Positions 16,705 through 26,403 are shown, counted from the first letter of the stretch. The stretch: 64,000 bases of DNA from UBA9300 sp032260385 (GCA_032260385.1 JAVVEL010000002.1:124001-188000), one strand, 5' to 3'. The notes: generated from the sequence alone by a model not told the origin. Translations and numbers: made by a program.

Positions 16705-16753
16705 TTAAATTGATTTGATACCTTTAAAAATTAATTATTTACCATGGTAGGAT

Positions 16754-17776
16754 ATGGAAGTAAAATTTAAGAATTGCGGAACACGGGTATTTATGGGTAA
16801 TGCATGGGAGTTAATTGCTGAACTTGCGCCCGTAAATGAAGCTATTATTATCACCGATATAAATATTGAAGGCCTCTATGGTGATCATTTCCCTGATTAC
16901 CCGGTCATAACAATAGGTACCGGAGAAGCAGTAAAAGAGCTTGAGACAGTAGAGACCATCATAAAACATCTTGTGACAATAGGTGCTGACAGATCCTCCT
17001 TCCTGCTGGGTATCGGCGGAGGCCTCGTCTGTGATATTACGGGTTTCGTGGCTTCAATATATATGAGAGGTGTGAATTTTGGCTTTGTATCAACCAGCCT
17101 CCTGTCGCAGGTTGATGCAAGTATTGGGGGGAAAAACGGGGTTAATATTAAAGGGGTCAAGAATATTGTTGGTTGTTTTAAGCATCCTTCATTTGTTATC
17201 TGTGATATAAATATGCTGAAAACCCTGCCTGATGAAGAATTCATATCAGGCCTTGGTGAACTGGTGAAGCATGCTCTTATATTAGACAGTAATTTTTTTG
17301 AATCAATAGAAAATAGCATTAACTCTATACTTGACAGGAATTATGATTTGCTCGGGGAATTGATCTCAAAGTCTATTGCCTTAAAAGCATCTGTTGTTGA
17401 AAAAGACGAAAAGGAAGATGGATTAAGAAGGGTGCTGAACTTTGGTCATACTCTCGGACATGCAATAGAAACAGCTACAGGATCAAGTCATGGCCTTTCA
17501 GTGGCGGCAGGGATGATGACAGCTGTGGAGATATCAAATGATGAAGGACTTATAAGCAGGGAGGAAACAGAAAGGATCAGGAATACCTTAAAGCTGCTGG
17601 GTCTTTTACCTGGAATTCAAACCAGCTGGCAGAATATTGGTGATAAAATACTTGCAGACAAAAAGAAGCAGGGCAACACGATACATTTTGTTCTACTGAA
17701 TGGCATAGGCAGGGCAATCCAGAAGGAATACGAGATCGTCGAGCTTATTAAGAAACTAAAAGATAAAACCGGATAG
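16754..17776 (+). CDS. aroB: 3-dehydroquinate synthase
   Basis: A 340-residue NAD- and metal-dependent enzyme that cyclises DAHP to 3-dehydroquinate. It has the NAD-binding glycine-rich GIGGGLVCDITGFVAS, VSTSLLSQVDASIGGKNGVN, and metal ligands in SGLGELVKHALI (Glu) and LNFGHTLGHAIE (two His). The length is slightly below the common value of about 355. It follows the DAHP synthase gene by 49 bp and precedes aroA by 1 bp. All catalytic motifs are intact. Confidence 0.95.
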   Translation: MEVKFKNCGTRVFMGNAWELIAELAPVNEAIIITDINIEGLYGDHFPDYPVITIGTGEAVKELETVETIIKHLVTIGADRSSFLLGIGGGLVCDITGFVASIYMRGVNFGFVSTSLLSQVDASIGGKNGVNIKGVKNIVGCFKHPSFVICDINMLKTLPDEEFISGLGELVKHALILDSNFFESIENSINSILDRNYDLLGELISKSIALKASVVEKDEKEDGLRRVLNFGHTLGHAIETATGSSHGLSVAAGMMTAVEISNDEGLISREETERIRNTLKLLGLLPGIQTSWQNIGDKILADKKKQGNTIHFVLLNGIGRAIQKEYEIVELIKKLKDKTG

Positions 17777-17777
17777 T

Positions 17778-19037
17778 ATGGAAGTTGTAATAAGTCCGTC
17801 ATCAGTCAGCGGTAACATAAATGCGCCAGCCTCAAAAAGTGTTATGCAGAGAGCTGTAGCCTGCGCCCTGCTGGCTGAAGGCCGGTCTGAAATTATTAAT
17901 CCGTCTTTATGTGATGATTCACTCGCTTCATTAAGTATGGCTGAATGTCTGGGAGCTGGCATCAGCCGTCTTTCAGACAGGGTGTTAATAGATGGAGGAT
18001 TTCATCCCGTATGCAATAGCATAAACTGTGGTGAGTCAGGCCTGGGAGCAAGGGTATTTTCTGTCCTTGCAGCCCTGGGCAGTGAATGGATGGAGGTTAA
18101 AGGAAGAGGATCCCTTCTAAAAAGACCCTTGAAAATGCTAGCAGAAACACTTACACAGATGGGTGTGGAAGTAAGCACAACAGATGGTTCCCTTCCACTC
18201 AGGATTAAAGGTCCAATGCGTGGAGGTCTAGCTTTCGTCGACGGCTCTGTCAGCTCACAGTTTTTGACAGGGCTCCTTATAGCAATGCCCGTACTGGATG
18301 CTGACTCCAGGATAATTGTAAAAAGGCTTAAGAGCAAGCCTTATATAGATCTGACAATCAATGTACTCAATCATTTTGGAATAGAGCTTGTTAATGAGGA
18401 TTATGAGATGTTCAGCATACCCGGAAGACAGAAATATAAACCTGTTTCTTATACTGTTGAAGGAGATTGGAGCGGGACAGCCTTACTCCTTGTGCTTGCT
18501 GCTATTGCAGGCGAAATAAAGGTAAGCGGCATATCCTATTTGTCGGCACAGCCCGACAGCCTGATAATAGAGATTCTCAGGAAAGCAGGCGCTCATGTTG
18601 AAATGGGTGCTAATGATATACTGGTGAGAAAATCTGAATTGTCTGCCTTTGAGACTGATATATCAGATTGTCCTGACCTGGCTCCACCACTGGCTGTGCT
18701 GGCATCCAGGTGCAGGGGAAAATCAGTTATTCATGGGACGGAGAGATTAAAAGTAAAGGAGAGCAACAGGGGCGAAGCACTGGCTACAGAACTGTCAAAA
18801 ATGGGAGTTAAAATATCAAATCATGACAACAGGATAGAAGTTGAAGGTTCTACCGTGATCAGGGGAGGAAGGCATGGTTCATATGGAGACCACCGTATAG
18901 CAATGGCCCTAACAGTACTATCAGCACTTGCTGATAGCGAGGTAGTTATTTCAGGTACCGAATCGGTGAATAAATCCTATCCTTCTTTTTTTGATGACCT
19001 TAATAAAATTGGAATGAAATTTAAAATAACAAGATAG
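17778..19037 (+). CDS. aroA: 3-phosphoshikimate 1-carboxyvinyltransferase (EPSP synthase), variant loop
   Basis: A 419-residue two-domain enzyme that joins shikimate 3-phosphate and PEP. It has the N-terminal NAPASKSVMQRAVA, GSVSSQFLTGLL, VEGDWSGTALLL, DCPDLAPPLAVLA, RLKVKESNRG and YGDHRIAMAL, all family hallmarks. The first PEP-contact loop is unusual: INCGESGLGARVFS (residues 82-95) replaces the common GNAGTAxRP, so the positions of E. coli Thr97 and Pro101 are Leu89 and Val93. Gly88 and Arg92 are kept. It is fourth in the operon and starts 1 bp after aroB. The activity call is firm; consequences of the loop are unknown. Confidence 0.92.
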   Translation: MEVVISPSSVSGNINAPASKSVMQRAVACALLAEGRSEIINPSLCDDSLASLSMAECLGAGISRLSDRVLIDGGFHPVCNSINCGESGLGARVFSVLAALGSEWMEVKGRGSLLKRPLKMLAETLTQMGVEVSTTDGSLPLRIKGPMRGGLAFVDGSVSSQFLTGLLIAMPVLDADSRIIVKRLKSKPYIDLTINVLNHFGIELVNEDYEMFSIPGRQKYKPVSYTVEGDWSGTALLLVLAAIAGEIKVSGISYLSAQPDSLIIEILRKAGAHVEMGANDILVRKSELSAFETDISDCPDLAPPLAVLASRCRGKSVIHGTERLKVKESNRGEALATELSKMGVKISNHDNRIEVEGSTVIRGGRHGSYGDHRIAMALTVLSALADSEVVISGTESVNKSYPSFFDDLNKIGMKFKITR

Positions 19038-19041
19038 AGAG

Positions 19042-20034
19042 ATGAATACACTGGGAAAAATATTCAGGATATCCGTATTTGGGGAATCACATGGTCCGGG
19101 CATCGGGCTAATCATTGATGGCTGTCCTCCAGGCCTGGGCATTAATGATGCAAAGATCATGGAAGATATTGACAGACGGCGCAGTGGAAGGAAGGGAACA
19201 ACGTCAAGACGAGAATATGATATGCCGGAAATAGTCAGCGGGGTATTTAAGGGAGTGAGCACCGGGGCACCTATTATGATCATGACCAGGAATACAAATA
19301 CAAAGCCTTCAGATTATGATCAGTTTTCAGCCATTCCCAGGCCGGGACATGCAGATATGGTTGCGAGACAGAAATATCACGGCTATGCCGACACAAGGGG
19401 AGGAGGGCATTTCTCGGGCAGGCTGACATGGGGCATGGTTGCTGCCGGTTCAATTGCCCGGCTGATTATTAAACCCGGACGGGTCAATGCTAAGCTCTTA
19501 AGCGTAGGTGGTAATACGGATGTGGAAGCTGAAATAGAGAGTGTGACAGCTGATCATGATTCGGTTGGCGGATTGATCGAATGTATAGCTACGGGGCTAC
19601 CTCCGGGACTGGGAGAACCATTGAATTATTCTGTGGAATCGGCTATTAGCCAGGCAATATTCTCAATCCCCGCAATAAAAGGAATTGAGTTCGGTTCGGG
19701 CTTCAGGGCAGCTGAAATGAGAGGTTCAGAACATAACGACCCGGTAATAAGTAAAGATGGGAAGACATCAAGCAATAATGCCGGAGGAATAAACGGAGGA
19801 ATAAGTAATGGCAATGATATTGTGCTGAGAGTGGCGGTGAAGCCACCTTCAAGTATTTCAAAAGAGCAGTGGACCTGGAATTTTGAAAAGGATGAGGTGG
19901 ATATGCTGAAAGTGGAGGGAAGACACGATGCATGTATAGCAATCAGGATCCCCGTTATAGTGGAAGCAGCTGTGTCTATTGCACTGGCTGACCTACTTCT
20001 GATAAACAGGGCAATATACGGAGGGTTTGAGTAA
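19042..20034 (+). CDS. aroC: chorismate synthase
   Basis: A 330-residue FMN-dependent enzyme that converts EPSP to chorismate, the common aromatic precursor. It has the N-terminal signature FGESHGPGIGLIIDGCPPG, the arginine-rich RRSGRKGTTSRREYD, RPGHADMVARQKYHGYADTRGGGHFSGR, and the C-terminal SSNNAGGINGGISNG and RHDACIAIR. Many orthologues are near 350-360 residues, so this is on the short side, but no conserved block is missing. It lies 4 bp after aroA, and tyrA begins on the next base after its stop. Confidence 0.95.
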   Translation: MNTLGKIFRISVFGESHGPGIGLIIDGCPPGLGINDAKIMEDIDRRRSGRKGTTSRREYDMPEIVSGVFKGVSTGAPIMIMTRNTNTKPSDYDQFSAIPRPGHADMVARQKYHGYADTRGGGHFSGRLTWGMVAAGSIARLIIKPGRVNAKLLSVGGNTDVEAEIESVTADHDSVGGLIECIATGLPPGLGEPLNYSVESAISQAIFSIPAIKGIEFGSGFRAAEMRGSEHNDPVISKDGKTSSNNAGGINGGISNGNDIVLRVAVKPPSSISKEQWTWNFEKDEVDMLKVEGRHDACIAIRIPVIVEAAVSIALADLLLINRAIYGGFE

Positions 20035-20823
20035 ATGGAGCGAATACTGATTGCAGGAGCCGGTAAAATGGGCTCATGGCTGGCAGAGACACTTTGTCTT
20101 GACTATGATGTGGGAGTTTATGATTCTGACCCTCAGAAATTAAAGTATCTCTTTAATACATTCCGGTTTAAGAAATTAGATGAGGTAGTTGATTTTAAAC
20201 CCCAATTACTTATAAATGCGGCAGGCTTAAAGCAAACGATTAAAGCCTTTGATCAAATATTACCTTACATCCCTGGAGATTGTATCATCTCTGATATAGC
20301 ATCGGTAAAAAATGGTCTCTCAAAGTTCTACGAAGGCTGCGGATTCAAATTTGTCTCAACTCATCCAATGTTTGGGCCTACCTTTGGTAATATTAAAGAT
20401 CTGAAGGGCCAGTGCGCAATAATTATTTCAGAATCAGATGCCGGGGGGAAGGAATTCTACAGGTCGTTTTACAACAAACTGGGACTGACGCTCTTTGAAT
20501 ACGATTTTCTTGAACATGACAGGACAATTGCGTATTCACTTTCAATACCTTTCAGTTCAACTATTGTATTTTCTGCGTGCATGCAGAAGCTGGAAGTGCC
20601 GGGTACTACTTTCAAAAACCACCTCAGGATAGCACATGGTTTACTGTCAGAAGATGATTATCTCCTGAGTGGAATATTATTAAACAAATATTCAGTTGAT
20701 AAGCTTTACGAAATAAGTAAAAGGCTTACTGAGCTGACAGACTTGCTGGAAAATAATAAGGAGAAAGAATTACACGCTCTTTTTAACAGGCTTCGTAAAA
20801 ATATTGGTCTCGAAGATGATTAG
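20035..20823 (+). CDS. tyrA: prephenate dehydrogenase
   Basis: A 262-residue enzyme that oxidises prephenate to 4-hydroxyphenylpyruvate for tyrosine. It has an N-terminal Rossmann fold with IAGAGKMGSWLAE and Asp31 (VYDSD), which points to NAD rather than NADP. The family motif STHPMFGPTFG carries the catalytic His, and the C-terminal helical dimerisation domain follows. It is last in the aromatic operon with no gap after aroC. Its 3' end overlaps the oppositely oriented tilS by 4 bp. A prephenate dehydratase (pheA) gene is not present in the operon. Confidence 0.92.
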   Translation: MERILIAGAGKMGSWLAETLCLDYDVGVYDSDPQKLKYLFNTFRFKKLDEVVDFKPQLLINAAGLKQTIKAFDQILPYIPGDCIISDIASVKNGLSKFYEGCGFKFVSTHPMFGPTFGNIKDLKGQCAIIISESDAGGKEFYRSFYNKLGLTLFEYDFLEHDRTIAYSLSIPFSSTIVFSACMQKLEVPGTTFKNHLRIAHGLLSEDDYLLSGILLNKYSVDKLYEISKRLTELTDLLENNKEKELHALFNRLRKNIGLEDD

Positions 20824-22145
20824 TCATTCCGCTTAAGGATTTGCATAACCCTGGCAGTTGATTCGGTGACTTTAAAACGGTCATCGATCCTGATTCCCAG
20901 CACCCATATTATCTCAGTATTCATTTCCAGGACATAAACCCTATTCTTACCGGGGATTGATATTTTCATATCAATCAGCAGGTCACTTATTTTTTTCCTG
21001 CCCTTCATTCCCAGGGGATAAAAGAAATCACCTTCTTCCCATCTGCGCAGTTTGAGCGGATACTGTATTAGATCTGCATCAAAGTATGCATAAGAAGGGT
21101 CATTACTCATATTAAGACGGCTTCGCGGTATTATTTCATGCTTCTCAATCAATCCGATATTCTTCCAGTCCGAAGCTGAATTTATGTCAATAATATTATC
21201 TTTAAAGGGTTCTGAAGAACTAATGATGATCCTGTCCCTGTCCCTTGTCAGAATGTGGCTGGAACTTATAAGCTGTTTACCTGTCCGGGCATTGATAAGA
21301 TGTATGATGTCATTTACCTGCAGCCTGCCAAAATTCCACTCTTTGAAAATTTCATAAACCCATGTCTCGAGGGGTTTAAGATTTTTTAGGTGCTTTGTAT
21401 AAATAAAGGCGGAATCACCTTCAGCTTGCATTATCTCTTTCTTCTTTTCTTGAATTGCCTGTTCGTAAATGATATAGGCCGATTTAAGGAAGTCAGAAGT
21501 TTCAGCAATTGATCTGATAGCGGAAGGATTTATTTGTTCAAGAACAGGAATAACCTTGTGCCGTATCTTGTTCCTGGTATATTTTGTTTTAATATTGCTG
21601 GAATCTTCACGGTACTCAAGCATTCTTGTTTCAGCATAAGCGGTGATCATCTTCCGGCTTGCGAACAGTAAGGGACGGATAATATGATCTGACCGTGCGC
21701 TTATTCCTGTGAGACCGTTGATACCTGTACCCCTGGTCAGGTTAATAAGGATGGTCTCGATACTGTCATTAAGATTATGACCGGTGGCCACAAGGTCAAA
21801 GCTTTTTTCCTTCCTTATTTTATCCAGCCATTCATATCTCAGCTCACGGGCAGCCATCTGTATCGATATCCCCTTATCACCCGCGTATTCTGAGGTTTTA
21901 AACCTGTTTTTGAAGAGTCTTAGTCCGTTTGCCATGCATAGTTTTTCTACAAATTTCTCATCTTCATCAGATTCTTTAGCCCTAAGCTGGAAGTTGCAAT
22001 GTGCGACTGATATATTATATCTCAACCTAATAAATATATCAAGCATTACGACAGAATCTATTCCGCCGCTGACCGCCAGAAGAATTTTATCATTACCTGT
22101 AAAAAGTTGTCTGGCCTGCCTATAATGTTCAAACTGTTCTGTCAT
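20820..22145 (-). CDS. tilS: tRNA(Ile)-lysidine synthase
   Basis: A 441-residue ATP-dependent enzyme that modifies the CAU anticodon of tRNA-Ile2 to lysidine so that it reads AUA. The N-terminal PP-loop ATPase has LLAVSGGIDSVVMLDIF at about 22-38, followed by VAHCNFQLR, ATGHNLNDSIETILINLTRGTG and RPLLFASRKMI, all TilS motifs. The C-terminal part (RRWEEGDFFYPLGMKGRKKISDLLIDMKI) is the usual substrate-binding domain. It follows the outer membrane protein gene by 71 bp on the same strand. It is essential in most bacteria. Confidence 0.95.
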   Translation of the reverse strand: MTEQFEHYRQARQLFTGNDKILLAVSGGIDSVVMLDIFIRLRYNISVAHCNFQLRAKESDEDEKFVEKLCMANGLRLFKNRFKTSEYAGDKGISIQMAARELRYEWLDKIRKEKSFDLVATGHNLNDSIETILINLTRGTGINGLTGISARSDHIIRPLLFASRKMITAYAETRMLEYREDSSNIKTKYTRNKIRHKVIPVLEQINPSAIRSIAETSDFLKSAYIIYEQAIQEKKKEIMQAEGDSAFIYTKHLKNLKPLETWVYEIFKEWNFGRLQVNDIIHLINARTGKQLISSSHILTRDRDRIIISSSEPFKDNIIDINSASDWKNIGLIEKHEIIPRSRLNMSNDPSYAYFDADLIQYPLKLRRWEEGDFFYPLGMKGRKKISDLLIDMKISIPGKNRVYVLEMNTEIIWVLGIRIDDRFKVTESTARVMQILKRND

Positions 22146-22216
22146 TGCTTATGCCTTCCTGTTTCAAAAATAATAAAAAGAAAGATGATGGCTACAGCTT
22201 TGCACTTATTCAGGTA

Positions 22217-24136
22217 TTATCTGAATCTGCTTATTCCCGGAGCTCCGGGATCAAAGCCCGGCGGGTTTAATAAACGCTCACCTGCTATGTCTATGTAACG
22301 CATTATTGAATTAGGCGGTGCGCCCGGGTATATTCCAAATCTTATCTGGAAGGTATTGAATATGAGATTTTCATTTCTTATCCTGAGACCAACTCCAAAT
22401 CCAGATACCAGGTTGTCATACTCATAGAATATTTTATCTTTTGAAAACAGGACCATATCGGCAAAGCCGAAAAAAGCAAACCTGAATCCGTATATAAACG
22501 CTTTACTGAAAGCAACAGCTTCCAGATTAAGATAGAGCCTCTGATCAGGGAAGAGGGAATCATTCTTAAATCCCCTGATACCGTAATCATCTCCTATTGA
22601 AAGGTATTCATCATTGAATCTTTTAAAACCCCTTGTATAGTCAAGGGTGCCGAATAACCTGAGCTTGTATGACCGCAGATTATGCAGATCTGATATATAT
22701 TTAAAATTGAGGCGAAGAAGCCCCTGTTCTGTAACATTATCTTTAATGAACGTTGAAAAAATACCACGACCATATAAATAACCGTTATTGGGCATAAAGT
22801 CACCAAAAGCCGATTCAATTGCTAAATAATCCCTTGTGTCAAACTCGTTATACTCCTTCCCATAGGTAATTGCCAGGATGCCGCCGTAAGGAATATCCTC
22901 ATTCCTTCCATAATTGTAAATAAGATTTGTTTTGTAAAACCTTTGGGATACAAGGGAAAAGGAAGCAAGGTACATCTTGTACTTCTGATATACATAATAT
23001 GAGTTGCTCGTGATTTCAGGTCTGTTCCAGACATTATTATTTATGTAACGCCCTGATATTACAGCCCTTGTAAAGTTATTGTCAATAAGGAATGATCTTC
23101 CTAACCACAGGTCAAAGTTATTGAATTCAACAGGTTCAGGGCTTGCAAGAGTATCAAGATCCTCGAGGACATATATTTCATTTACCGATAATCCGCCGGC
23201 ATATTTTGTGTACGGGGAAAAGAATTTTCTGGATGCATTGAATCCGGCCTGCTTCCTTTTAAAGGCATTTTTATATTCCAGCTTCAGATCTATCATTGTC
23301 TGACTTATATTTTTTAACGTATAAGCAGTACCAAAACCGACAGAGTTATATTTTTCATAGTCGTATGGTATCTTTATTTCAAGTTCATGTCCAAAACCAA
23401 GCAGGTTCTTATCAAATACAGATACCGTACCAACATTAAAGCTTTTAATCTCGGCCGTTAATCCCAGTGAATAAATATCTTTTGTGATTACCATGAGGTC
23501 AACTTCTGTGCTGCTGACCGGAATAATTATAATCCTTGCATCATAAATAAAGGGTAGTTGTCTTAGAATACGCTCACTCTCAGAAATTTTAAGCGGTACA
23601 AGACTGTCATTCTCTTCAATGACAAGATAGTTCCTTATTATATATTCCCTTGTTTTTAAATGTGTTTTGTTAAGGAAATATTCTGATTCGTTTTCAATTG
23701 AAGCTTCAGGATCGTTTATTGTTGTTCCGAAGGCATTGAGTCTGCGGATATATATATTCCTGATAATCTTGCCGCTGTGATCGACGAATTGGTCAACTTC
23801 CCTCCTGGTTATCCCTGATGGACTTACTATGGCGGGGGGTACCACAACAAGATCATATAGTATTTTTGTGAAATTCTTCCTTCCAGCCTTTGCTTTGAGA
23901 GAGTCATAGAATATTAAAGTCTGCTTGTATACATTTGTATCCTGGGGCAGGTAACTGTCGGATATGTATATTACAGTATCATTCTTAAAGTAAACGAGTG
24001 AGTCGTTGATGCTTACGTATGATCCCCCGGCTACCCTGACGGCTTTAAGAAAGGCATTGTTCTGAGAGTGTGCCGGAAGGGCAAATAATGTCATTATAAT
24101 CCAAAGCGGTAACAATATTTGCCTGAATCTTGCCAT
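22217..24136 (-). CDS. outer membrane beta-barrel protein, BamA/TamA (surface antigen)-like
   Basis: A 639-residue exported protein counted from ATG 24136 (MARFRQILLPLWIIMTLFALPAHSQ). An earlier in-frame ATG at 24211 would overlap the upstream gene and lacks a signal peptide. Residues about 25-250 are periplasmic with a POTRA-like module (IIIIPVSSTEVDLMVITKDIYSLG). Residues about 255-639 are alternating beta-strands of an outer membrane barrel, with DDYGIRGFKNDSLFPDQRLYLNLE and GVGLRIRNENLIFNTFQIRFGIYP typical of the D15/BamA barrel end. It is smaller than BamA and has fewer POTRA units, so a TamA-like or lineage-specific insertion or secretion role is more likely. No partner is identifiable. 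Confidence 0.75.
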   Translation of the reverse strand: MARFRQILLPLWIIMTLFALPAHSQNNAFLKAVRVAGGSYVSINDSLVYFKNDTVIYISDSYLPQDTNVYKQTLIFYDSLKAKAGRKNFTKILYDLVVVPPAIVSPSGITRREVDQFVDHSGKIIRNIYIRRLNAFGTTINDPEASIENESEYFLNKTHLKTREYIIRNYLVIEENDSLVPLKISESERILRQLPFIYDARIIIIPVSSTEVDLMVITKDIYSLGLTAEIKSFNVGTVSVFDKNLLGFGHELEIKIPYDYEKYNSVGFGTAYTLKNISQTMIDLKLEYKNAFKRKQAGFNASRKFFSPYTKYAGGLSVNEIYVLEDLDTLASPEPVEFNNFDLWLGRSFLIDNNFTRAVISGRYINNNVWNRPEITSNSYYVYQKYKMYLASFSLVSQRFYKTNLIYNYGRNEDIPYGGILAITYGKEYNEFDTRDYLAIESAFGDFMPNNGYLYGRGIFSTFIKDNVTEQGLLRLNFKYISDLHNLRSYKLRLFGTLDYTRGFKRFNDEYLSIGDDYGIRGFKNDSLFPDQRLYLNLEAVAFSKAFIYGFRFAFFGFADMVLFSKDKIFYEYDNLVSGFGVGLRIRNENLIFNTFQIRFGIYPGAPPNSIMRYIDIAGERLLNPPGFDPGAPGISRFR

Positions 24137-24170
24137 AGTATATAGGCATTTGTTCGTTAAATGGTTCAGT

Positions 24171-24863
24171 TTATTCTTCCAGCACATCATCGGAATTGAA
24201 CTTGAAACCAAGTCTTTTGCCAGTTACCATCTTGGATAGCTGTATCTTTTTTTCAAGTTGTCCGACAGAGGCAATTTTTACACTGTCATAAGGAGGTACC
24301 AGCAGGTCGAACTCAAGGGAATACTGCATGGCAGTAAAGATTATTCTCTTCAGTGCCTCCCTGCCAAGATCCTCATTGCCATAATTTGAGAAGAGCATAG
24401 CCATCTGGCGTTTTCCTTCAACAAAATACTGGTTTTCACGGTTAATAAAGATCCTTGCAATGAGATAACCCAGGTCATCAACCCTGGAATATTTGAATGA
24501 ATCGGACAGGAAATTATATATGCTTATTATACCCGAATATGAATTATCCTTGTCCTTTTGTATGTAAGGGGTTTTCCATACAGGGTGTTCCCGGTCGAAT
24601 TCAAAGACGTTTGAATGCATGCTGAATACGAGTATATCGCCGGCAACCTTTATGGAGACATCAAATCTCCCATTTTCCTTATAGACCAGCCTTATCCTTT
24701 TATCGGTGTCCATGATATCCCTGTTGATCTCACGTGTCAGGGCTTCGAGCAAGCCTTTGATCCTGTCAAAGGCCGCTTCGGTATGGTCATATACTTTTTG
24801 TTTTAGAACAGACTTGTCATGCAGGGTCTCTACAATCTTGACTTTTTGCTCATTCAGTTCCAT
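24171..24863 (-). CDS. conserved protein of unknown function
   Basis: A 230-residue soluble protein without signal peptide, cysteine motif or transmembrane segment. The N-terminal 50 residues are helical and charged (ELNEQKVKIVETLHDKSVLKQKVYDHTEAAFDRIKGLLEAL, probable coiled coil). A mixed alpha/beta region follows, including RFDVSIKVAGDILVFSMHSNVFEFD and SRVDDLGYLIARIFINRENQYFVEGKRQ. I do not recognise the family. It lies between proS and a BamA-like gene on the same strand, with gaps of 64 and 34 bp, so it may be transcribed with either one. Confidence 0.65.
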   Translation of the reverse strand: MELNEQKVKIVETLHDKSVLKQKVYDHTEAAFDRIKGLLEALTREINRDIMDTDKRIRLVYKENGRFDVSIKVAGDILVFSMHSNVFEFDREHPVWKTPYIQKDKDNSYSGIISIYNFLSDSFKYSRVDDLGYLIARIFINRENQYFVEGKRQMAMLFSNYGNEDLGREALKRIIFTAMQYSLEFDLLVPPYDSVKIASVGQLEKKIQLSKMVTGKRLGFKFNSDDVLEE

Positions 24864-24927
24864 TGCCGCTTGCTCTTTGTTAAGTATGGCAATGTACTAA
24901 AAATTCCTCGAAAGAATATCTTATGAA

Positions 24928-26403
24928 TCAGTATGCCCTGGCAAAAACCACTCTCTTTTTTGATGGTTTGCCTGAGTATACACATTTCCCTTCTTCACCG
25001 GGGTCGTCGAAGGGTATAATACGTATGCTTGCCTTAGTCTCATTCTTAATTTTTTCTTCAGTTTCAGCAGTTCCGTCCCAGTGAGCGAGGATGAAGCCTC
25101 CTCTTTTTTCGATTGCTTCCCGGAATTCGCCCCAGGTGTCTACCTTATAAGTGTTTTTATCCCTGTAATCCAGGGATTTACTAAAGATATTCTTCTGGAT
25201 ATCAACCATCAACTTTGTGATGTGTTCTGAAGTTTTATCAATATTTATTATTTCCTTGCTCAGCTTATCCCTCCTGGCCACTTCAATTGTTCCGTTGGCA
25301 ATATCCCTCGGCCCGATAGCCAGTCTTACCGGAACCCCTTTGAGTTCATATTCAGCAAATTTAAATCCGGGTTTATGAGTGTCCCTGTCATCATACTTTA
25401 CCCTGAGTCCCTGTTTTTCCAGGTCAGCCTTAATTTTAAGTGCAGTGCCGGATAATTCACTGAGCTGTCTGTCACCCTTATAAATGGGTATTATAACAAC
25501 CTGTATGGGAGCCAGGTTTGGAGGTATAACCAGGCCGTTATCATCGCCATGGGCCATAACCAGTGCTCCCATTAACCTGGTGGAAACTCCCCACGATGTC
25601 GACCATACGTACTCAAGTTTACCGGATTTATCAGTAAACTGTACGTCAAAGGCCTTTGCAAAATTCTGACCGAGGAAGTGTGATGTACCAGCCTGCAAGG
25701 CCTTGCCATCCTGCATAAGTGCCTCAATGGCATAGGTATCGACTGCCCCGGCAAATTTCTCTGTTTCAGATTTGTAACCTTTAAGGACGGGAATACCCAT
25801 AAAATCCTGTACAAAATGAGAATAAAGATTAATTATAGTCATGGTTTCTTCCAGTGCCTCCTGCTTTGTTGCATGTGCTGTATGCCCTTCCTGCCAGAGG
25901 AATTCTGCTGTTCTCAGAAATAACCTTGTTCGCATTTCCCATCTTACAACATTTGCCCACTGGTTTATCAGCAGGGGTAAATCACGGTACGATTGTATCC
26001 AGTTTCTGTATGTATTCCAGATTATTGTCTCAGAGGTAGGCCTTATAATTAATTCTTCTTCCAGCTTTGCACCGGGGTCAACTTCTATTCCCTTACCATT
26101 CTCCTTGTTCCTCAGCCTGTAATGGGTAACAACAGCGCATTCCTTAGCGAAGCCTTCAACATGGTCAGCTTCCTTTTCAAAGAAAGACTTTGGAATAAAG
26201 AGAGGGAAGTAGGCATTGACATGACCGGTCGCTTTAAATAACCTGTCTAGTTCAGACTGTATTTTTTCCCATATAGCATAACCGTAGGGCTTGATTACCA
26301 TGCATCCTCTGACAGCCGAGTTCTCAGCCAGATCAGCCTTGATTACCAGATCGTTATACCACTGGGCGTAGTTTTCTCCCCTTTTTGTCAAAAAATCTGC
26401 CAT
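24928..26403 (-). CDS. proS: prolyl-tRNA synthetase, type 3 (eukaryote/archaeon-like)
   Basis: A 491-residue class II synthetase. It lacks the editing insertion of the bacterial type and carries the archaeal/eukaryotic C-terminal zinc-type extension, ending in a terminal tyrosine (...VVFARAY). Class II motifs: motif 2 in VVRWEMRTRLFLRTAEFLWQEGHTAH and motif 3 in GVSTRLMGALVMAHGDDNGLVIPPNLAP. TSHFLGQNF and RPTSETIIW are typical of this type. It charges tRNA-Pro. Type 3 enzymes are common in Bacteroidota. The gene starts opposite the Tyr-rich protein gene, with about 100 bp between. Confidence 0.96.
   Translation of the reverse strand: MADFLTKRGENYAQWYNDLVIKADLAENSAVRGCMVIKPYGYAIWEKIQSELDRLFKATGHVNAYFPLFIPKSFFEKEADHVEGFAKECAVVTHYRLRNKENGKGIEVDPGAKLEEELIIRPTSETIIWNTYRNWIQSYRDLPLLINQWANVVRWEMRTRLFLRTAEFLWQEGHTAHATKQEALEETMTIINLYSHFVQDFMGIPVLKGYKSETEKFAGAVDTYAIEALMQDGKALQAGTSHFLGQNFAKAFDVQFTDKSGKLEYVWSTSWGVSTRLMGALVMAHGDDNGLVIPPNLAPIQVVIIPIYKGDRQLSELSGTALKIKADLEKQGLRVKYDDRDTHKPGFKFAEYELKGVPVRLAIGPRDIANGTIEVARRDKLSKEIINIDKTSEHITKLMVDIQKNIFSKSLDYRDKNTYKVDTWGEFREAIEKRGGFILAHWDGTAETEEKIKNETKASIRIIPFDDPGEEGKCVYSGKPSKKRVVFARAY

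Noticed and set aside
24137..24211. Upstream start for the BamA-like gene
   Set aside because: It would overlap the preceding gene and place a non-signal sequence before a clear signal peptide at 24136.
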